Shown here: in pieces, positions 8,576 to 20,489 of the stretch | How the letters are laid out: each line of letters begins with the position of its first letter | How positions within the stretch are numbered: the stretch's first letter is position 1 | Source of the DNA: Symbiodinium natans | Taxonomy: Eukaryota; Sar; Dinophyceae; Suessiales; Symbiodiniaceae | DNA length: 47,500 bases | Assembly: GCA_905221605.1 (NCBI GenBank) | Contig: CAJNDS010002506.1 | Span: forward strand, 290,001-337,500 | Direction of reading: 5' to 3' | The notes under the pieces: model-generated | What the model saw: only the letters and a program-made list of their open reading frames with translations | Database searches by the model: none | What the model was told of the DNA's origin: nothing | Program-made: the position numbers and the translations under genes

Positions 8576-10560
8576 CGTCGAAGGGAAGTTCGTCATACGA
8601 TGTGACGATGTGGCCGCGCAGAACGCCAAGATCAAGCTTGGTGAGTGCGATTCAGCCCGCGTTGGGGCCTGATGGTGGGTGGACCCGCTCGGGATGTTCT
8701 TGGTAATTGGTTTTGTATGCCTTTACCTTTTGCTGGCACGGGCTTGCTTGTTCGCGGTAAAAACGCACGCCGGACCTCCAGTAGGGGCAGATCAGCAGAC
8801 CAGTGCTGCGTTCAGAGTTCGGGGGTCCATGCTGAGTGATTGATGCCAGGCAGCAGGAAGAGCGTGAGCGCCAAAAGCGTGAACGGGAGGCTCGGGAAGA
8901 GGCGCGGTAAAAGCCCGTAGCTTTTTAACCCTGCCCCGACCCTGAAGCCCCCAAAATGCCTACTGACTCATTGCCACAAACTGTTCCGAGGCAGCGGGCG
9001 GAGCAATCGTGCAACCACTGAAATAAGCGTTGTCCATCTCAAAAGAAACTCGGTTCTGCACCAAAGCACAATCGTAGTTCCCAATTCCCAACAAGAACCG
9101 AATGAACCAGCGAACCAGTAAGTCAGGATTTGGAGCAGCTGCCTGTCTCTTATTCTATAGCATCCTCAAGCAGCAGCCCTCGACCCTATAAAGACATCCA
9201 CCTGCTCCAAACCTTGACTTCCTGGTTCATCGGTTCTTTCGTCGGAAGGGTGCTTAGGGCCCTTACCGCGATGCAACAGCCTCAGACACAGGCCGAGCGC
9301 AAGGAACGGGAGAGGCTGCGGCGCCTCCAGGAGGTGTGGGGTTTGGAGAGGTTTAGGCAGTTCAGGGCTTGAGGGATGGTGCAGGTTCGCAGTTCGCACT
9401 CTCAGGGGCGGGCTCCGGATTTGAGGTGAGTTCTAGGTGAAGGGTTTGAAGATCTCCCTGAGGAGGAACGTGAGCGGCGTGAGCTCGAGGAACAGATGGA
9501 GGAGGAGGCAAGCCCCATGTTGACCCCTGACCGCACCTTACATCTCAAACCAGAAGCGATTTCCTCGGTCGCTTTAGGAGCGGCAGCGCCAAGCTGCACG
9601 GCGAGAGGCCGCGGAGCGAGCGGCGGAGGAGGTGAAGAGGCCCTCATATCATATACTATCATATACTTATATGTTTCCTCTTCATGTTTTGAGAATTACT
9701 TATGTGTTTCCTCTTCATTTTTTGAGAATTACTTGGACTTTGGGGGATCAGAGTTCCAGGTGTTGTCTTTGCAAGACAGTGTGTAGCCGGTGCCAGGCTG
9801 TGGGACAAGCCACCGGTCGGGAATCCAAGCATTCAAGCTGACAACACGACTGCGTGTTTTTAGGACATGTCGGGACGCGCCCAAATCGAGCTGACAAGTG
9901 CAAGGTCGAGGCGGTTGCTGGCCCGACGGTGGTCCCCGCCCTCATACCATCGGCGGCCTTGCCGCCCGTGCCGGCCCCTGCCCCCATTGTCCCCATGGCT
10001 ACAGCACCAAAGACGCTGTCCGCCCTCATGCAGGCCTGCGTTTGCCTGCCCCAAGACATTCCCAAACTCCCGAACTGCCACGACTATGCCATCGATGTTT
10101 GGATGTTTGGCTAAAAAGGTCTTAAGGGTCAAGTTCTTGATGCAGGCCCAGGCTGCTGGAGCCAACATCGCTGCCTCGTCCTGCCATGCGGAGATTTGTG
10201 GGAAGTCGTATGTGATGGACATCGGATTCTGGAGTACTTCTTGGATTTTCGAGTTTAGGGGTTAGGGTCAACACCTCAACTTTTACTTCTCTGCAAGCAT
10301 TTATGCCAGGCTTCTGGCTGCGCAGCCGGTCATCCCTGGCTTTTTTTGAAGTGCTCACGGCTTGCGCGCGACCTCGTGGCACCTCCGTCAGGCTGGCATC
10401 GTGGTACCTGGGATGCCTCAGATGGTGCAAGGAGGCACCCTCCGTACGCCGAACCCCGCAGTCACTCGCGCACATGGGGTAGATGTCTCGCAAGTCATAT
10501 CAGGGGAGGAAGCAGCTGGCGATGTCACTGCTCTTGTTCAAGTCCCTGCTGGCAGAGTCA
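8576..10560 (+). CDS. Coiled-coil and Pro/Ala-rich exons, probable 5' part of the KH-protein gene
   Basis: A chain of small exons, none forming a long ORF. 8576-8640 encodes VEGKFVIRCDDVAAQNAKIK, donor GTGAGT. 8850-8906 encodes QQEERERQKREREAREEA, donor GTAAAA. 9258-9340 encodes QAERKERERLRRLQE (an alternative end at 9333 breaks phase). 9437-9507 encodes EGFEDLPEEERERRELEEQM, GC donor. 9578-9631 encodes ERQRQAARREAAERAAEE, donor GTGAAG. 9905-10033 is Pro/Ala rich (PALIPSAALPPVPAPAP). An exon from 10146 begins AQAAGANIAASS; another from 10392 to about 10560 holds GMPQMVQGGTLRTPNPAVT. Phases agree from 8850 to 10146; the joins 8640/8850 and 10146/10392 are unresolved. The Glu/Arg-rich heptads predict a long coiled coil. 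Linkage to the KH exons downstream is inferred from strand, spacing and style. Confidence 0.5.
9669..9732 (+). repeat. 32-bp tandem duplication
   Basis: TGTTTCCTCTTCAT followed by GTTTTGAGAATTACTT occurs twice, head to tail, with a few mismatches. It sits in the intron after the coiled-coil exon ending at 9631. Confidence 0.85.
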
Positions 10561-10820
10561 GCGGCCTAGCGGGACTTGCACACCCTAAACCCTGGGTCGA
10601 CATGTGGGCAGTTCTCCAAATTGTTGCCACGCTGTCTACCCTACAAAATCTGCACATATAAAATCTAAGAGAGAGTACCGTAGGGACGAAAAACTAAAGG
10701 GTCAGGTTTGTGAGGCAGGGTTGTCGTGGTCCGGGAAAGATCCCTTCCTTCCAACGCTCCTCCATCCCATCCCTGTGCAGTCGACAACTCAGGCTGCCTA
10801 GCCCGATCTCAAACATTGAG

Positions 10821-12845
10821 ATGTGAAGTGGCTCCAAGCCCGAACCCGAAGCCTGCGGTGCATCCCGAGGTCAAAGACTTGCTGGGCGTGCAGGGCAGGA
10901 CCGGTGTTGGTGTAGTTTAGGGTTGAGGCTTCGTTCACTGACATTAGTGCTGCTGCTCAGCTCCCACTGCTCGCGCAGCTCCACGCTTTCATTTGCAGGA
11001 ACATCAAAGCGCTCAAGTCTCAGACGGGCGTTGCCAAAGTTGGTGTCCTGGACCGAAATGATCCGGCGAATGTAGAAATTGCCCGGACCTCAATGTACTA
11101 GTGGTCTCACTGAAAGGTAATGGACACCGAAGAAAACAATGTCACAACCTCGCACCGAAGGCCCCCTAGGACAAAGCACCTTGAGCTCGAGGAAAGCCAA
11201 CTTTGCACCGAGACCATGCAGGAAACACTTTAGAAGCAAGTGCAGGTCCAAATGCCAACTTATCCATGCTTAAGCCGCCTCAAGCTTTAAGTTTTCAGCG
11301 GCAGAAGCCCACCAAGACATTCTCTAGGTTGGCCCGCCGGCGGCGGTCGAGAAGTGCAAAGCACTGGCTTGGCCCTTGTGCTCGTGGGTGGTTCACATGT
11401 GTAAAGCTAGATGGTTTAGGGGGCAAGAAGTCCAAAACGTGGCAACGCGCAAAAAGTAGCATGCTGCGCCATACAGATGGTGCAAGGTCAACTGCATCGT
11501 CGAGGGAGACCTCGCGGCAATTGGCAACGTCACCGAGATCTTGGACCGACGGTAAGTAAAGTTGATCGATAACAAGACGAAAGCGCAAGTTTAAGTTAAC
11601 AGGATGCTGACTTACAGCCATCCCCGCTGAAACTCCCCCAAATACCCAAAACCCTAAAAACCTCAGCCCTGAGGGTTGAGGAAGCCAAAGCTAGGAGCCA
11701 TAAAAAAAAACAGCGCGAAGGTTGCTAGCATGGAAGGGTTTCTGCTTTCCTCCTTGCCACTTGCCGATGAAAGCAACCCCACTCCCCCACATTCGTTCGT
11801 ACCAGAGCAGCAACATTCAAAAGAAGAGCACCAAATTCATCATCGTGAGTCGCCAGGACATTGAGCCCAGGCAAATTGCCAGACTCATTGGCCCAAGAGG
11901 CGCCCAGCAAAGGAGGGCTTTGAAGGCCTTTGAGGGTGTTGGGGGTGGCTCTGTTTGAGGCTTAGGCGCTTAAAGCGTTTAGGTTCAATTGGGTTTGCGA
12001 GGGCAGAGCTTGGAATTTTGTACCCTTGGGGTTTGGGGAGCCAGTTTAAGAACCCCTGGGGCCAAAGTTGGAGGCAGAACAGGACCCTTTGGACCCTTCC
12101 AGGGTTTCCTACCCGAAGCTACGAGTTTCAACTTGAAAGCGAAGGCCAAAATATCTCCAACATGAAGGACCAGAGCGGCGCCTACCTCGCTGTGGACGCC
12201 TCAGCGCCCTAAGCCCTAATAGGCCCTAGCACCTCTCAAAGGAGGGGCTGATCATTTTGATCGAAATGATGGCCCAATTTCTTGTAGCCTAGACAATGGG
12301 GCCCACAGATCCGCTACCAGGTGAATCGCAAGCAGTACCTGAAGCCTTAACACTTAGGCACAGTAGAGCGAGCTGACAGTAACCCCATAGTTTGTTTGGG
12401 CTTAGGATCGTTTAGGATCGAACGCTTCAAACTCACAATCTCAGAACCCTACTGCCCTAAACCCGGAGCACGCGAAGAACACTAAACCCAAAACCCCCTC
12501 GCAAGCCCTTATTTTTCAGAAGAAGCAGAGAAAGCCTTTGCAAGCCAGTCAAATCCCGCAGCCTCAGGTGAAGGAGCCGACTCCTGGAATGGGCAACAAG
12601 GCACCCCTTCACACTGCAAGCCAACTCATTGCTCTTCACCTTATTGAGGTCCTTGTTATACTGGCATCCTACGGGTCTACATTAGGGGTGCCCTATTCTC
12701 GTAAACCCCCAAATATTCAAACCCTACACGCCCCTTAATGCCCTTAATGCCTTGTCAAGCCGGTGGCCGAGGTGGTCATTGTCGGATTTCCGGAGTGTGT
12801 GGCCCGTGCCCGGGAGCTGGTGGCACCTTGCCTGAGAAGCTTGAG
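10821..12845 (+). CDS. Tandem KH-domain RNA-binding protein (exons covering two KH domains)
   Basis: Seven exons join in phase. KH-1: 10821-10898 (PEVKDLLGVQG, the GxxG loop), 10999-11080 (NIKALKSQTGVAKVGVLDRN, then DPANVEI), 11328-11366 (VGPPAAVEKCKAL), 11487-11551 (VNCIVEGDLAAIGNVTEILD, perfect donor GTAAGT). KH-2: 11811-11912 (KKSTKFIIVSRQDIEPRQ, then IARLIGPRGAQQ), 12140-12203 (NISNMKDQSGAYLAVDAS), 12760-12845 (PVAEVVIVGFPECVARAREL). Both copies show the KH order: hydrophobic strand, helix, GxxG, helix with TG or SG, beta strand, VxIxGxPxxVxxA helix. KH domains bind single-stranded RNA or DNA. Donors are GT, GC and GA; acceptors are AG. The C-terminus was not found; exon 12845 ends in phase 2 at GAG|GTGTAA, so more exons follow. 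Vigilin-, PCBP- or SF1-type proteins cannot be told apart here. Confidence 0.75.
12645..12710 (-). repeat. MITE-like repeat, copy D (partial), inside a KH-gene intron
   Basis: A diverged, shorter copy with GAGGTCCTTGTTATA, CATCCTACGGGTCTACATTA and the end CCCTATTCTCGTAAACCCCC. It lies in the 556-base intron between the last two KH-2 exons. Confidence 0.55.
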
Positions 12846-15689
12846 GTGTAAGGTTCATACTCGGAGTTATGCAGGGCTTTGGGGTTTTCGGGTTTGGAGG
12901 TTTTATTTCGGGTTAAGGGCTTGGAACGCCTGAGGAGCCAAACTGCCTTGAAGTTTTGAGTCGGAACAAAAGCACATGGAGGCTGTGATGTCAGTTCGCG
13001 CGGAGGCTTTGCTTGTAAGCCTTCCGAGGTGACTTTCCTTAGCCACGAGGCTGCCGCAGGCCGAATCTGACTCCGTCTGCGTTGTGCCTATGCAGCTCCG
13101 CCTTCTCTGAATTTGTGGTTCAGGGCCGCCAGGGCCGGCCTTCGGAATGGGAGTTCCACACGCGCCCATGCGGCGACCTTGGGGCTGCCCCTGTCATTTG
13201 CTCAGAAGGGATACTTGCTGAGCCCGGAGGCCCCATGTGAGACCGATGCAAGGGCAGGCTGGAAGCGGTTCAGGGTTTTGTTTTTTTTTGAGACTTTAAA
13301 ATAGGGTGTAATTCGCCAGGTGCCGATGGGTGCCCCTGGCTGGGCGGGCATGGGTGCGGACCATAGACTGGCTCGGTACATGCAGGGTTCCCTGAACTAC
13401 TTACAGTGGGTCCCCTTCAGAACTGGCTACCCGAAATGGGAACAGCATTGACAGCCTTGCACAGCTCAGGGCCCGGCAAAGGAGCTGCTGGCGGCAAGGC
13501 TCTCCGGTCTGTGTAGAAAGTCCACAGAAATCCGAGCCCCTTGAAACTCCCCAAATCCCCCCCTAGATTCCCCTAGATTCTAGATTCCTCTAGATCCCTC
13601 GAAAGTTCCCAAGTAGCAGGCTGAGCATCCTTGACAAGTGACGTTGGAGCCCCCTGTGCACGGCCTGCTCGAGGCGCCGGAGCCCGGTGCCTGGGCACCA
13701 GGCAAAGGGGCCTGTGATGCAGGCGCGGCGGCTTGGCTCTTTTTCGGGGAGCTGTTGGAGGTGTTCTTGGGGGTTAAGAGGGGTTGAGGTTTCGGCGTAA
13801 ACGGTCTACAGGGGTTTAGAGTTCAGGGTTTACATGTCATGACTGCCTCACTTGCGGTGGAGAGAGCCTTTCTGGCAGGTTGGCACGATGCCTCTGCTTG
13901 GCAAGGGGATGCACAGCAGTGGGGTGTGGCCAAAGGTGCCACACCCAGCTCAACGAGTCAATGAGTGCTCATTGTCTCGGCACGTTCTTTACACTACCCT
14001 CGGAGGTGCTGACTGGGGACCTCAGCCGTGCCACGGCGGGAAAGGCCCCTGCTCTCCCGCTATGACAGGCCTGAGAAGGAATAAGAATTTAGCTGGGTGA
14101 ACCCTGGTGAACCCCTCTTAAAGGGCTTGGGTTGACTGTTGGAGTCTAAGCCTGCCTGCCAGCACCACGACAGGACACGGTGATGAGAGTTGGCCTCAAG
14201 AAAGCTGGGACTATGGCAACAGCGCTGCTAGTGGTGCTGTTTTCCATCAGGGTCCTCATCAGGCCCGAACCCTGTCTCATGTAGCTTTAGGCCTTTGTAG
14301 TTCGGACACCCCATAGCCTACCAGCTCCTGGGCATACCCTGTAACCCCGAGCACAAACCAGCTGAGAGCCGCGAGTTTCCCAATTCCCCCTCAAAGATTG
14401 GAGGCCGTGGATTATGCCGACTATGGCAGAGTTCACCAAGGCCACCAAGGCAGGGTGCAGCACAGTGTTCAGGGTTCAGTGTTGAGCACAGACGATATCG
14501 AAGCCCCAGATACGTCGGCGCCCCCCACCTCTAATCTGCGAAGCTGAGGTCGACAACCCAACGTCTAGGTTCTAAGTCTGAGGCTTGAGCGCCCCAAGGC
14601 ATAGACTCGAAGTCCATCATCCCTTTCTGAAGCATAAGAAATGCAGCCGCTACGCAACATGTTGCGCAGCGGAAAAGACGTTTGTTCATGGGCAAAAAGC
14701 CCAGGTAGGCAGGCGGGCATTCAAGATACAACCGTGGCCTCAAAAGCAGACGATCGAGTATCCTCACCGATCGAGTCAACGAGCTGAGAATGAGAACGGC
14801 TGACACACCTCCTCAGAAACAAAAAAAGTCCACCGGTCCAATTTTGACTTGATTCCTCGTTTCTTTTTTTGTTGCTGCCGCACTGCACCCTGTCTTGAGC
14901 AGTCATGGCTTGCCTCCTCAAGTCATCGCTGTGAAGTGCATTGGTGTGGCTACTTATGGTTGTCACATCAGGTAGCAGGCAATCCGACTGTCAGGCCACC
15001 AGGAGTATGGCAGCGCAGGGAACGGCAGTGACGTGTCACATGGCAAGGGCCACTTGGCAGGAAATGCTCTGTCATTGGTTGCAAAGGCTCTTTGGGTTCA
15101 ACGCTACAAAGAAAATGGTGAAGAATGAGGACATTATCAGATATTATTAGGCTCTCGAGGGGGGGAAACCAGGGAGCTTGAGTCTTGTAACTGTTCAGAG
15201 GCCCCAAGCGCTGCAAGCTACAGAATTTCTGATTGCTCGAGCTTTCCAAATGCTGTACATTACAGTTCGCAGGCCCCAAATGCTGTAAATGATGGTGTTT
15301 TTCTGATTGCTCGCAGGCCCCGTTAAAATTGAAAACGCAGCATTGCTAATTGTTCACCGATCTGGCCGCCAACCATAAGTTCACAGACCCTAACCTCACC
15401 AGCTCCCCAAAGCCCTGAAACCGGAGCCCTAAACCAACAGCGACGGACCAAGTCCAGCAAGTCGACGAAAGGATACCATCCAAAATCCAAAAGCAGAGAG
15501 ACCGGAACTGTAGGAAAGCGCGGGTCAGTGGATGCCTGGAGCCACGCGGCAGCGAGCCAGGACTTCTGCTGGAAGCACCTCCCTCCCTCCTAAACCCTAA
15601 ACCCTCAACCCTAAACCCTAAACCCTAGACCCCTTTGCGTGGCAGGGTTCCATCGGAGGATAGAAGCTAAATAATTTGTTTTAAAAATC
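12846..15689. other. Unassigned stretch, possible further exons of the KH gene
   Basis: No gene could be supported. Short exon-like pieces on the + strand, such as AESDSVCVVPMQ (acceptor GCCGCAG near 13056) and NGNSIDSLAQLRA near 13440, would suit a third KH domain but did not join in phase. A short block of three CCCTAAA-like units lies at 15592-15630. Confidence 0.3.
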
Positions 15690-15790
15690 CCAAATTCATT
15701 CTTATGGTTATTATTACTACTGTCATTATGGTTACTATTATGGCTAATTATTATGGTTATCATTGTTATGGTTATTATTATTTTTTGTTT
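15690..15790. repeat. AT-rich TTATGGTTA-type simple repeat
   Basis: Imperfect repetition of TTATGGTTATTATTACTA-like units over about 100 bases, strikingly AT rich compared with its surroundings. It directly precedes the solo LTR. Confidence 0.8.
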
Positions 15791-15805
15791 TGGCTATTTT
15801 GATTA

Positions 15806-16112
15806 TGGCTGCGTGATACCCTGTCGGACCTGGTCGGGGCAAAGGGAGTCCGCCTTCGTCGACGCGGAACCGTTGGCCTTAGCAGCCTTAGCACCAACGG
15901 TCACATGATGCAGAAGTTGTTATATATTTAAGGGCTCTGTTCGTTCATAGCTCTGCTGATACATTTTGTATGGCATCGTTTCTCGATCTTGATCTCTCTC
16001 TCAATCTCTTGTTGCGGAGTTTCCTGCTTTTATCAGACGTTCAACCTCATGTATCCGATGATCGAATTTGTATATTCTTAGTCTATTCTACAGCAATATG
16101 CCGGAGTTAACA
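15806..16112 (+). mobile_element. Solo LTR of a retrotransposon, with 5-bp target duplication
   Basis: A 307-bp segment starts TGGCTGCGTG and ends GGAGTTAACA, the TG...CA ends of LTRs. It is flanked on both sides by GATTA (15801-15805 and 16113-16117), a 5-bp target-site duplication. Inside, TATATATTTAA (15920-15930) resembles a promoter TATA box and is followed by a pyrimidine-rich stretch (GATCTCTCTCTCAATCTC), as in Ty1/copia-type LTRs. No internal gag or pol sequence is adjacent, so it most likely arose by LTR-LTR recombination. The family assignment is tentative. Confidence 0.6.
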
Positions 16113-16569
16113 GATTAGGAGCCTTCCGTGTGTTTCCTGTCAAAAGGAAAAGAGGAAAGACAGAAGGACAAGACACAACATAAACCCCAGCTTTGCCATT
16201 AACTCTCGGTTGTTAGCATTTTCAAATCATGAGATTGTAACGGAAAGAACTAGGTCAAAGGCCAAGTCTGCGCTACATCCGCCTGAAACACCCCGTCTTT
16301 TCTTTCACTTTTACCGTCATATCCGGAACCCTAAACCCTATGAGAGTGGGCAAAAGTCTGCATGTTTTCCCATATGTGTCCGTGTATACACATACAAACT
16401 TGAGGGGTCTACTTTTGGGGTTAGGGCTTCATGAGGGATCCAAGCCAAGAGTAAGGGGGGGCGCTTTGAGATGACGGCTTGGAAGGAGCTCCACCCCAAC
16501 CCATAAACTCTGAGTCCGCGTGGTACTGAATCAGTTCGTTAAGTCCAGCTCCGAGGTCGTGCAAAACAC

Positions 16570-16628
16570 GTTAGGGTTTAGGGTTTTGGGTTTAGGGTTT
16601 TGGGTTTAGGGTTTAGGGTTTAGGGTTT
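16570..16628. repeat. TTTAGGG telomere-like block
   Basis: About eight TTTAGGG or TTTTGGG units head to tail. Confidence 0.9.
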
Positions 16629-19242
16629 CAGTCCACGGGTTGGCATCGGGCACTGGGTGGTGGCGAGCATCATCATTCCGTTCCCTTCCCGGACCACCTC
16701 AGGAGCAGTGGCACGGATATGGCAGTGACCAGCAAGGAGGCACGACCGGCGAATTTCTGATTCTGGATTGCAGTATGGGACAGGTGCACGGTTGAGTACG
16801 GGTCTAGGAAGAGAAGCTGGCAACGTCTATGACTAGGGTGCCTTCTCCTGTGCGCTACAACATGTGCCTGCCATGTTGCCAGTACTGTATTGAACTAATT
16901 ACACCAAAGAGCCAACCAAACGCGCAAGTGCGCCAACAATAGGCTGCTTTTGACATGGTCGATTCCAGAACATTCCAGAGTTGCAGTTTCGGAATGTCCA
17001 GGTTGGGGCCAGTGGCCTCCACAGGGTGAGTGGGACGAAAGGCCCGATTCGCTTACCAACAGCCTCGTGTGTTTGGAGTGGCACTCCATTGCAGGTGGGG
17101 CGCTGGCTCGAATGGCTCAGGCGCCTGTTAAAGTCTCGTGCTACTGTCCATGAAATCGGTGGCATTTGTTGCTCACAATCAGAAGCTCCAGGCCAGATGG
17201 GGGCCCAGATGCATCATGCCGCTCGGTGCTGATTTGAGACTCGGAGAATTTCCGGCCCCTGATGTGTAATGTTGTCTGGGGCAGGCCCCCGGCCCCTTTT
17301 TTCTTGAGAGCTCAGCCAGCCGCCTTCACGTTGTAGGCCACTGGAGGTTTTCAAGGAGGTGTTATGGAAAGTGCTGGAAATTTCAGGCAGAACATTGCGG
17401 TTTATTCGTATAGAGTCGCATCCTTCGTAATCGCATTTGTCGTGCCCGGTAAGCAATGCATTTCATTCTGCCAGGGGCTCATTGCGGTCTAGTGCGGTTT
17501 TATTCTGGAAGTGGCGCAAGGATCTTCAGACATCCGCAATGGACAGGTAGTCCCCCTTCAATTTCAAGAATGTCTCCAGGCCTCTTATGGTGCGGATGCG
17601 GACTACCGCCCCATGGCCAGCAGGAGTGCCCAGTGTACAGCACAGTCATGTAAACCCTCGAAGCCCCTGGAGATGCGCTGGTGTATGAGCCCTGATGTGA
17701 TTCTAGCTCAGCAGCAGCTTCCTTGGTGCTGGTGCTGAGGCCATCACCCTGAATGGGGCAGCCACATGTGAGGCAAGCCTTGGAAAAAATGACCGATGCC
17801 TTCAATCGCCTTCTCCAAGCTATCTGGAAGCTTCATCTGCATCTGACACCTTGACAGCTAGTCAGCTAGTTTGTGAGACCATGTTAAACCAAGCCCAAAA
17901 GCTCCCACAATCTCAGATCAAACAGAAAGCGCACAATTTGCCGTAACCTTTAGAGCATGAGCAGATTTATGGGCAAAATCCACACCGCGCAAAGCAACAG
18001 CCCTGATTGTTGTGGCGGAGAGTTTTGCCGATTTTTGCCTGACCGCAGATCCGCAACTTGCCCAAGGTGTATAGCAGCATAGGCCCTTGTAGAGCGCTTT
18101 GGCCTTTGCAGCATGTTTCAGTGTGCCGTGATCGCACTGCTTGGGGTGATCAGTGGACTCCTTCAAGGATGCCTCCTGTCAAGTGGTGGATCCTGCAGCT
18201 GGGATGCAGTGATGAATCACGTCCCATCCCCTGACCGGAACAGGAACATGTCTCAGAGGCCACAGTCCCCACACAAAGGCTATCCAGCATGTTGATAACA
18301 TAGGACATACGCCAAAATCCCAGCTCCAAGGCAAGGAATCCATGCCCTATGACAGCCACAGGTGATGAGGCGGCGATGCACGCCTGCTTGGACAATGCAA
18401 CGGCTGACAACTTGGGTCCTTGCCTGAGAAATCTGAGCAACTCTAAACCTGTAGGCCCTAGGACTTTAATCCCAAACGCAAGCCGGGACCCCCGGTGATC
18501 GTGAGCAACAGCTGCGTTGGTCGGGCTTGGGCAGCAGCACTCAGGGTAGTGGGTTTAGAGTTGTGTTTTAGTGCAGCGGTTGGCCATGGGGTGTGTTGCG
18601 GAGTCAAAGGATTTGGCTCCCTGTCTCCAGGTGCAACACGGGACCGTGGTATGCCCTGGAGACTATATTGTTGCAAGCCTCCGAGCCCGTCACCTAAGAA
18701 GCGACGACAAACTCTCAATCTCGCCGCCCAAATTCTAAGCTTACGTGCAGCTTGCCGAATGGTTGCGTGTTCATACGCTTTGTTGGGATATCTGCACTGG
18801 GACCCTGAACCCTCAACTGCAATGACATGCTCCAACCGGAATGTTGATGAAGCCCTGCGGCCGCAGAACGGCCCGAGCATCTCCTTACATCTCCTTACTT
18901 GGCAGCTCAGGTGTGTGCGAGCTAGCACTCCAGAAGAGGGACTGCGTTGTGAGCAATCAGTGCTGCCACTTGGCCCTGCCCAATACAGGAAACAAGAGAT
19001 TCTGGCTAGATCGAGTCTCCGACTGGGTCGACTCCGAGCTGTACAGAAACGGCACGTGCGATTTCAGTCACCTAATGACGTGTCAGGAGGAGCCGATACC
19101 TTCATGTTCATGGTACTCGGCGGTCATGTGCCCCTATTAATTAATCAGGGAGGCCCCATGGCAAGACATTGTTTCACGGCGCGAACCTGCGCCACACGCA
19201 TGGCAGCCAGCTTTGCGTTGCTCCTTGTTCCAAGTTCCACCC

Positions 19243-19290
19243 TGAACCCTGAACCCTAAACCCTAAACCCTAAACCCTAAACCCTAAACC
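19243..19290. repeat. CCCTAAA telomere-like block
   Basis: Six units: two CCCTGAA variants followed by clean CCCTAAA. Confidence 0.9.
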
Positions 19291-20489
19291 CCATGGCACA
19301 ACGACGGCGGCAGCAACTTGGGTTGCTGACGCTTGCCATGGCTGCAGTGGCGCTTTGGTCTGGAAAAGAAAAGGTGGCGACAGTCGTGACATGTTCCTTT
19401 CTGCGGCGGTCTTGATTCCAACGGTTTGTTAGTTGTCAGCCTGGTCCTCGGCGCTCGGCGCAGCACACTTCTGACTTCTGAGCGCAACGTGCCGCTTTGA
19501 CCAAGCCTATCATTCGGAGAATCTAAGATCAGGCCTGTGCTGTGCTGCCCCTCTGTCCCGTGAAGCCTGCGACTCCGCCTTCGTTTCGCTCCACCTAACA
19601 GCCTAACAGCGTCGACACCCCTCCTCAACGATCTTACCGCTGACTGCTGACTCCACTGAGGCCTCGTCTGTCGCCAGCCGCGGAGCCCTCGCCGCCCCCG
19701 CGCGCGCGGTCCTTCAAAACGTCGCAACACAGACGTCATCATTATACCTGGGGCGGGGCATAAAATGTCAAGACGGGCTCCGCCGGGGAACAGCCTTCCA
19801 AGTGTACATATGCCCTCCGGAAGCACTGAAATTTCAACAGGGTCTCGCACTTTGTTGTTCTCTCCTTGACATCCGCAGAACATCAGATGTTGCGTGGCGT
19901 GATGGCACCTGCACATATTGCCATCCAATTACCAATGCAAGGACGGTACTTTTTTAAAATGCTGCCAGCCTTGTGGCTGCGAAATCCTAAAACTACTGCA
20001 GGCTGCAAAATTCTGTTCTTTTGACACGGCTTCTTCACGTCGAGCCAGTTGTTCCTACGGAACAAAGCAGCCAAGCTGTCGAGGAACGGTCTTGGCGTGT
20101 GCAGAATTTTACATGCTTCTGCCATGTCCTACGAATACACCTTTCGCTGGCGGAGAGGTTTCGGATTTAGGGTTTAGGGTTTAGGCTGATATTTGGAACG
20201 CTTGAGAAGCCGGAGGACAGCTCTCTGGTGAAAGGCGGGCGCTATCAGACTGGCTTGTGATGGCAGGAGCTTTGCCGAGAAGCCATGACGAGATTTCCAC
20301 AACGAAGGCCAAGTACATCTGGAAACGTGGAGGAGGACACAAGCAAAACAACAGTGAAGGACTTGGAAATGTTGCTCAAAGGAAAGGGTTAGACTCCATA
20401 CCGTGTGCGTGAGCAAGTCAAACTCAACCTGGCCAGCATAACATGGTCGGAGGAGTGATTTTCGGGGAAGACCGGGTGCGACACCTAGC

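Larger units (their letters stand above)
16113..20480. other. Gene-poor stretch with telomere-like remnants
   Basis: Open frames up to about 250 codons occur on both strands (for example 18495-19259 on + and 19284-19928 on -), but they overlap each other, lack recognisable motifs and are Arg/Ser/Pro rich, so I do not call them genes. A frame starting at 18113 has a hydrophobic start but no further support. Telomere-like blocks lie at 16570-16628, 19243-19290 and 20166-20184. Confidence 0.4.

Noticed and set aside
18495-19259. 254-codon open frame on +
   Set aside because: No motif, unremarkable composition, overlapped by a 156-codon frame on the other strand, and it runs into a telomere-like block at its end.
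19284-19928. 214-codon open frame on -
   Set aside because: Arg/Ser/Pro-rich with no motif; it begins in telomere-flanking sequence and is better explained by GC-rich non-coding DNA.
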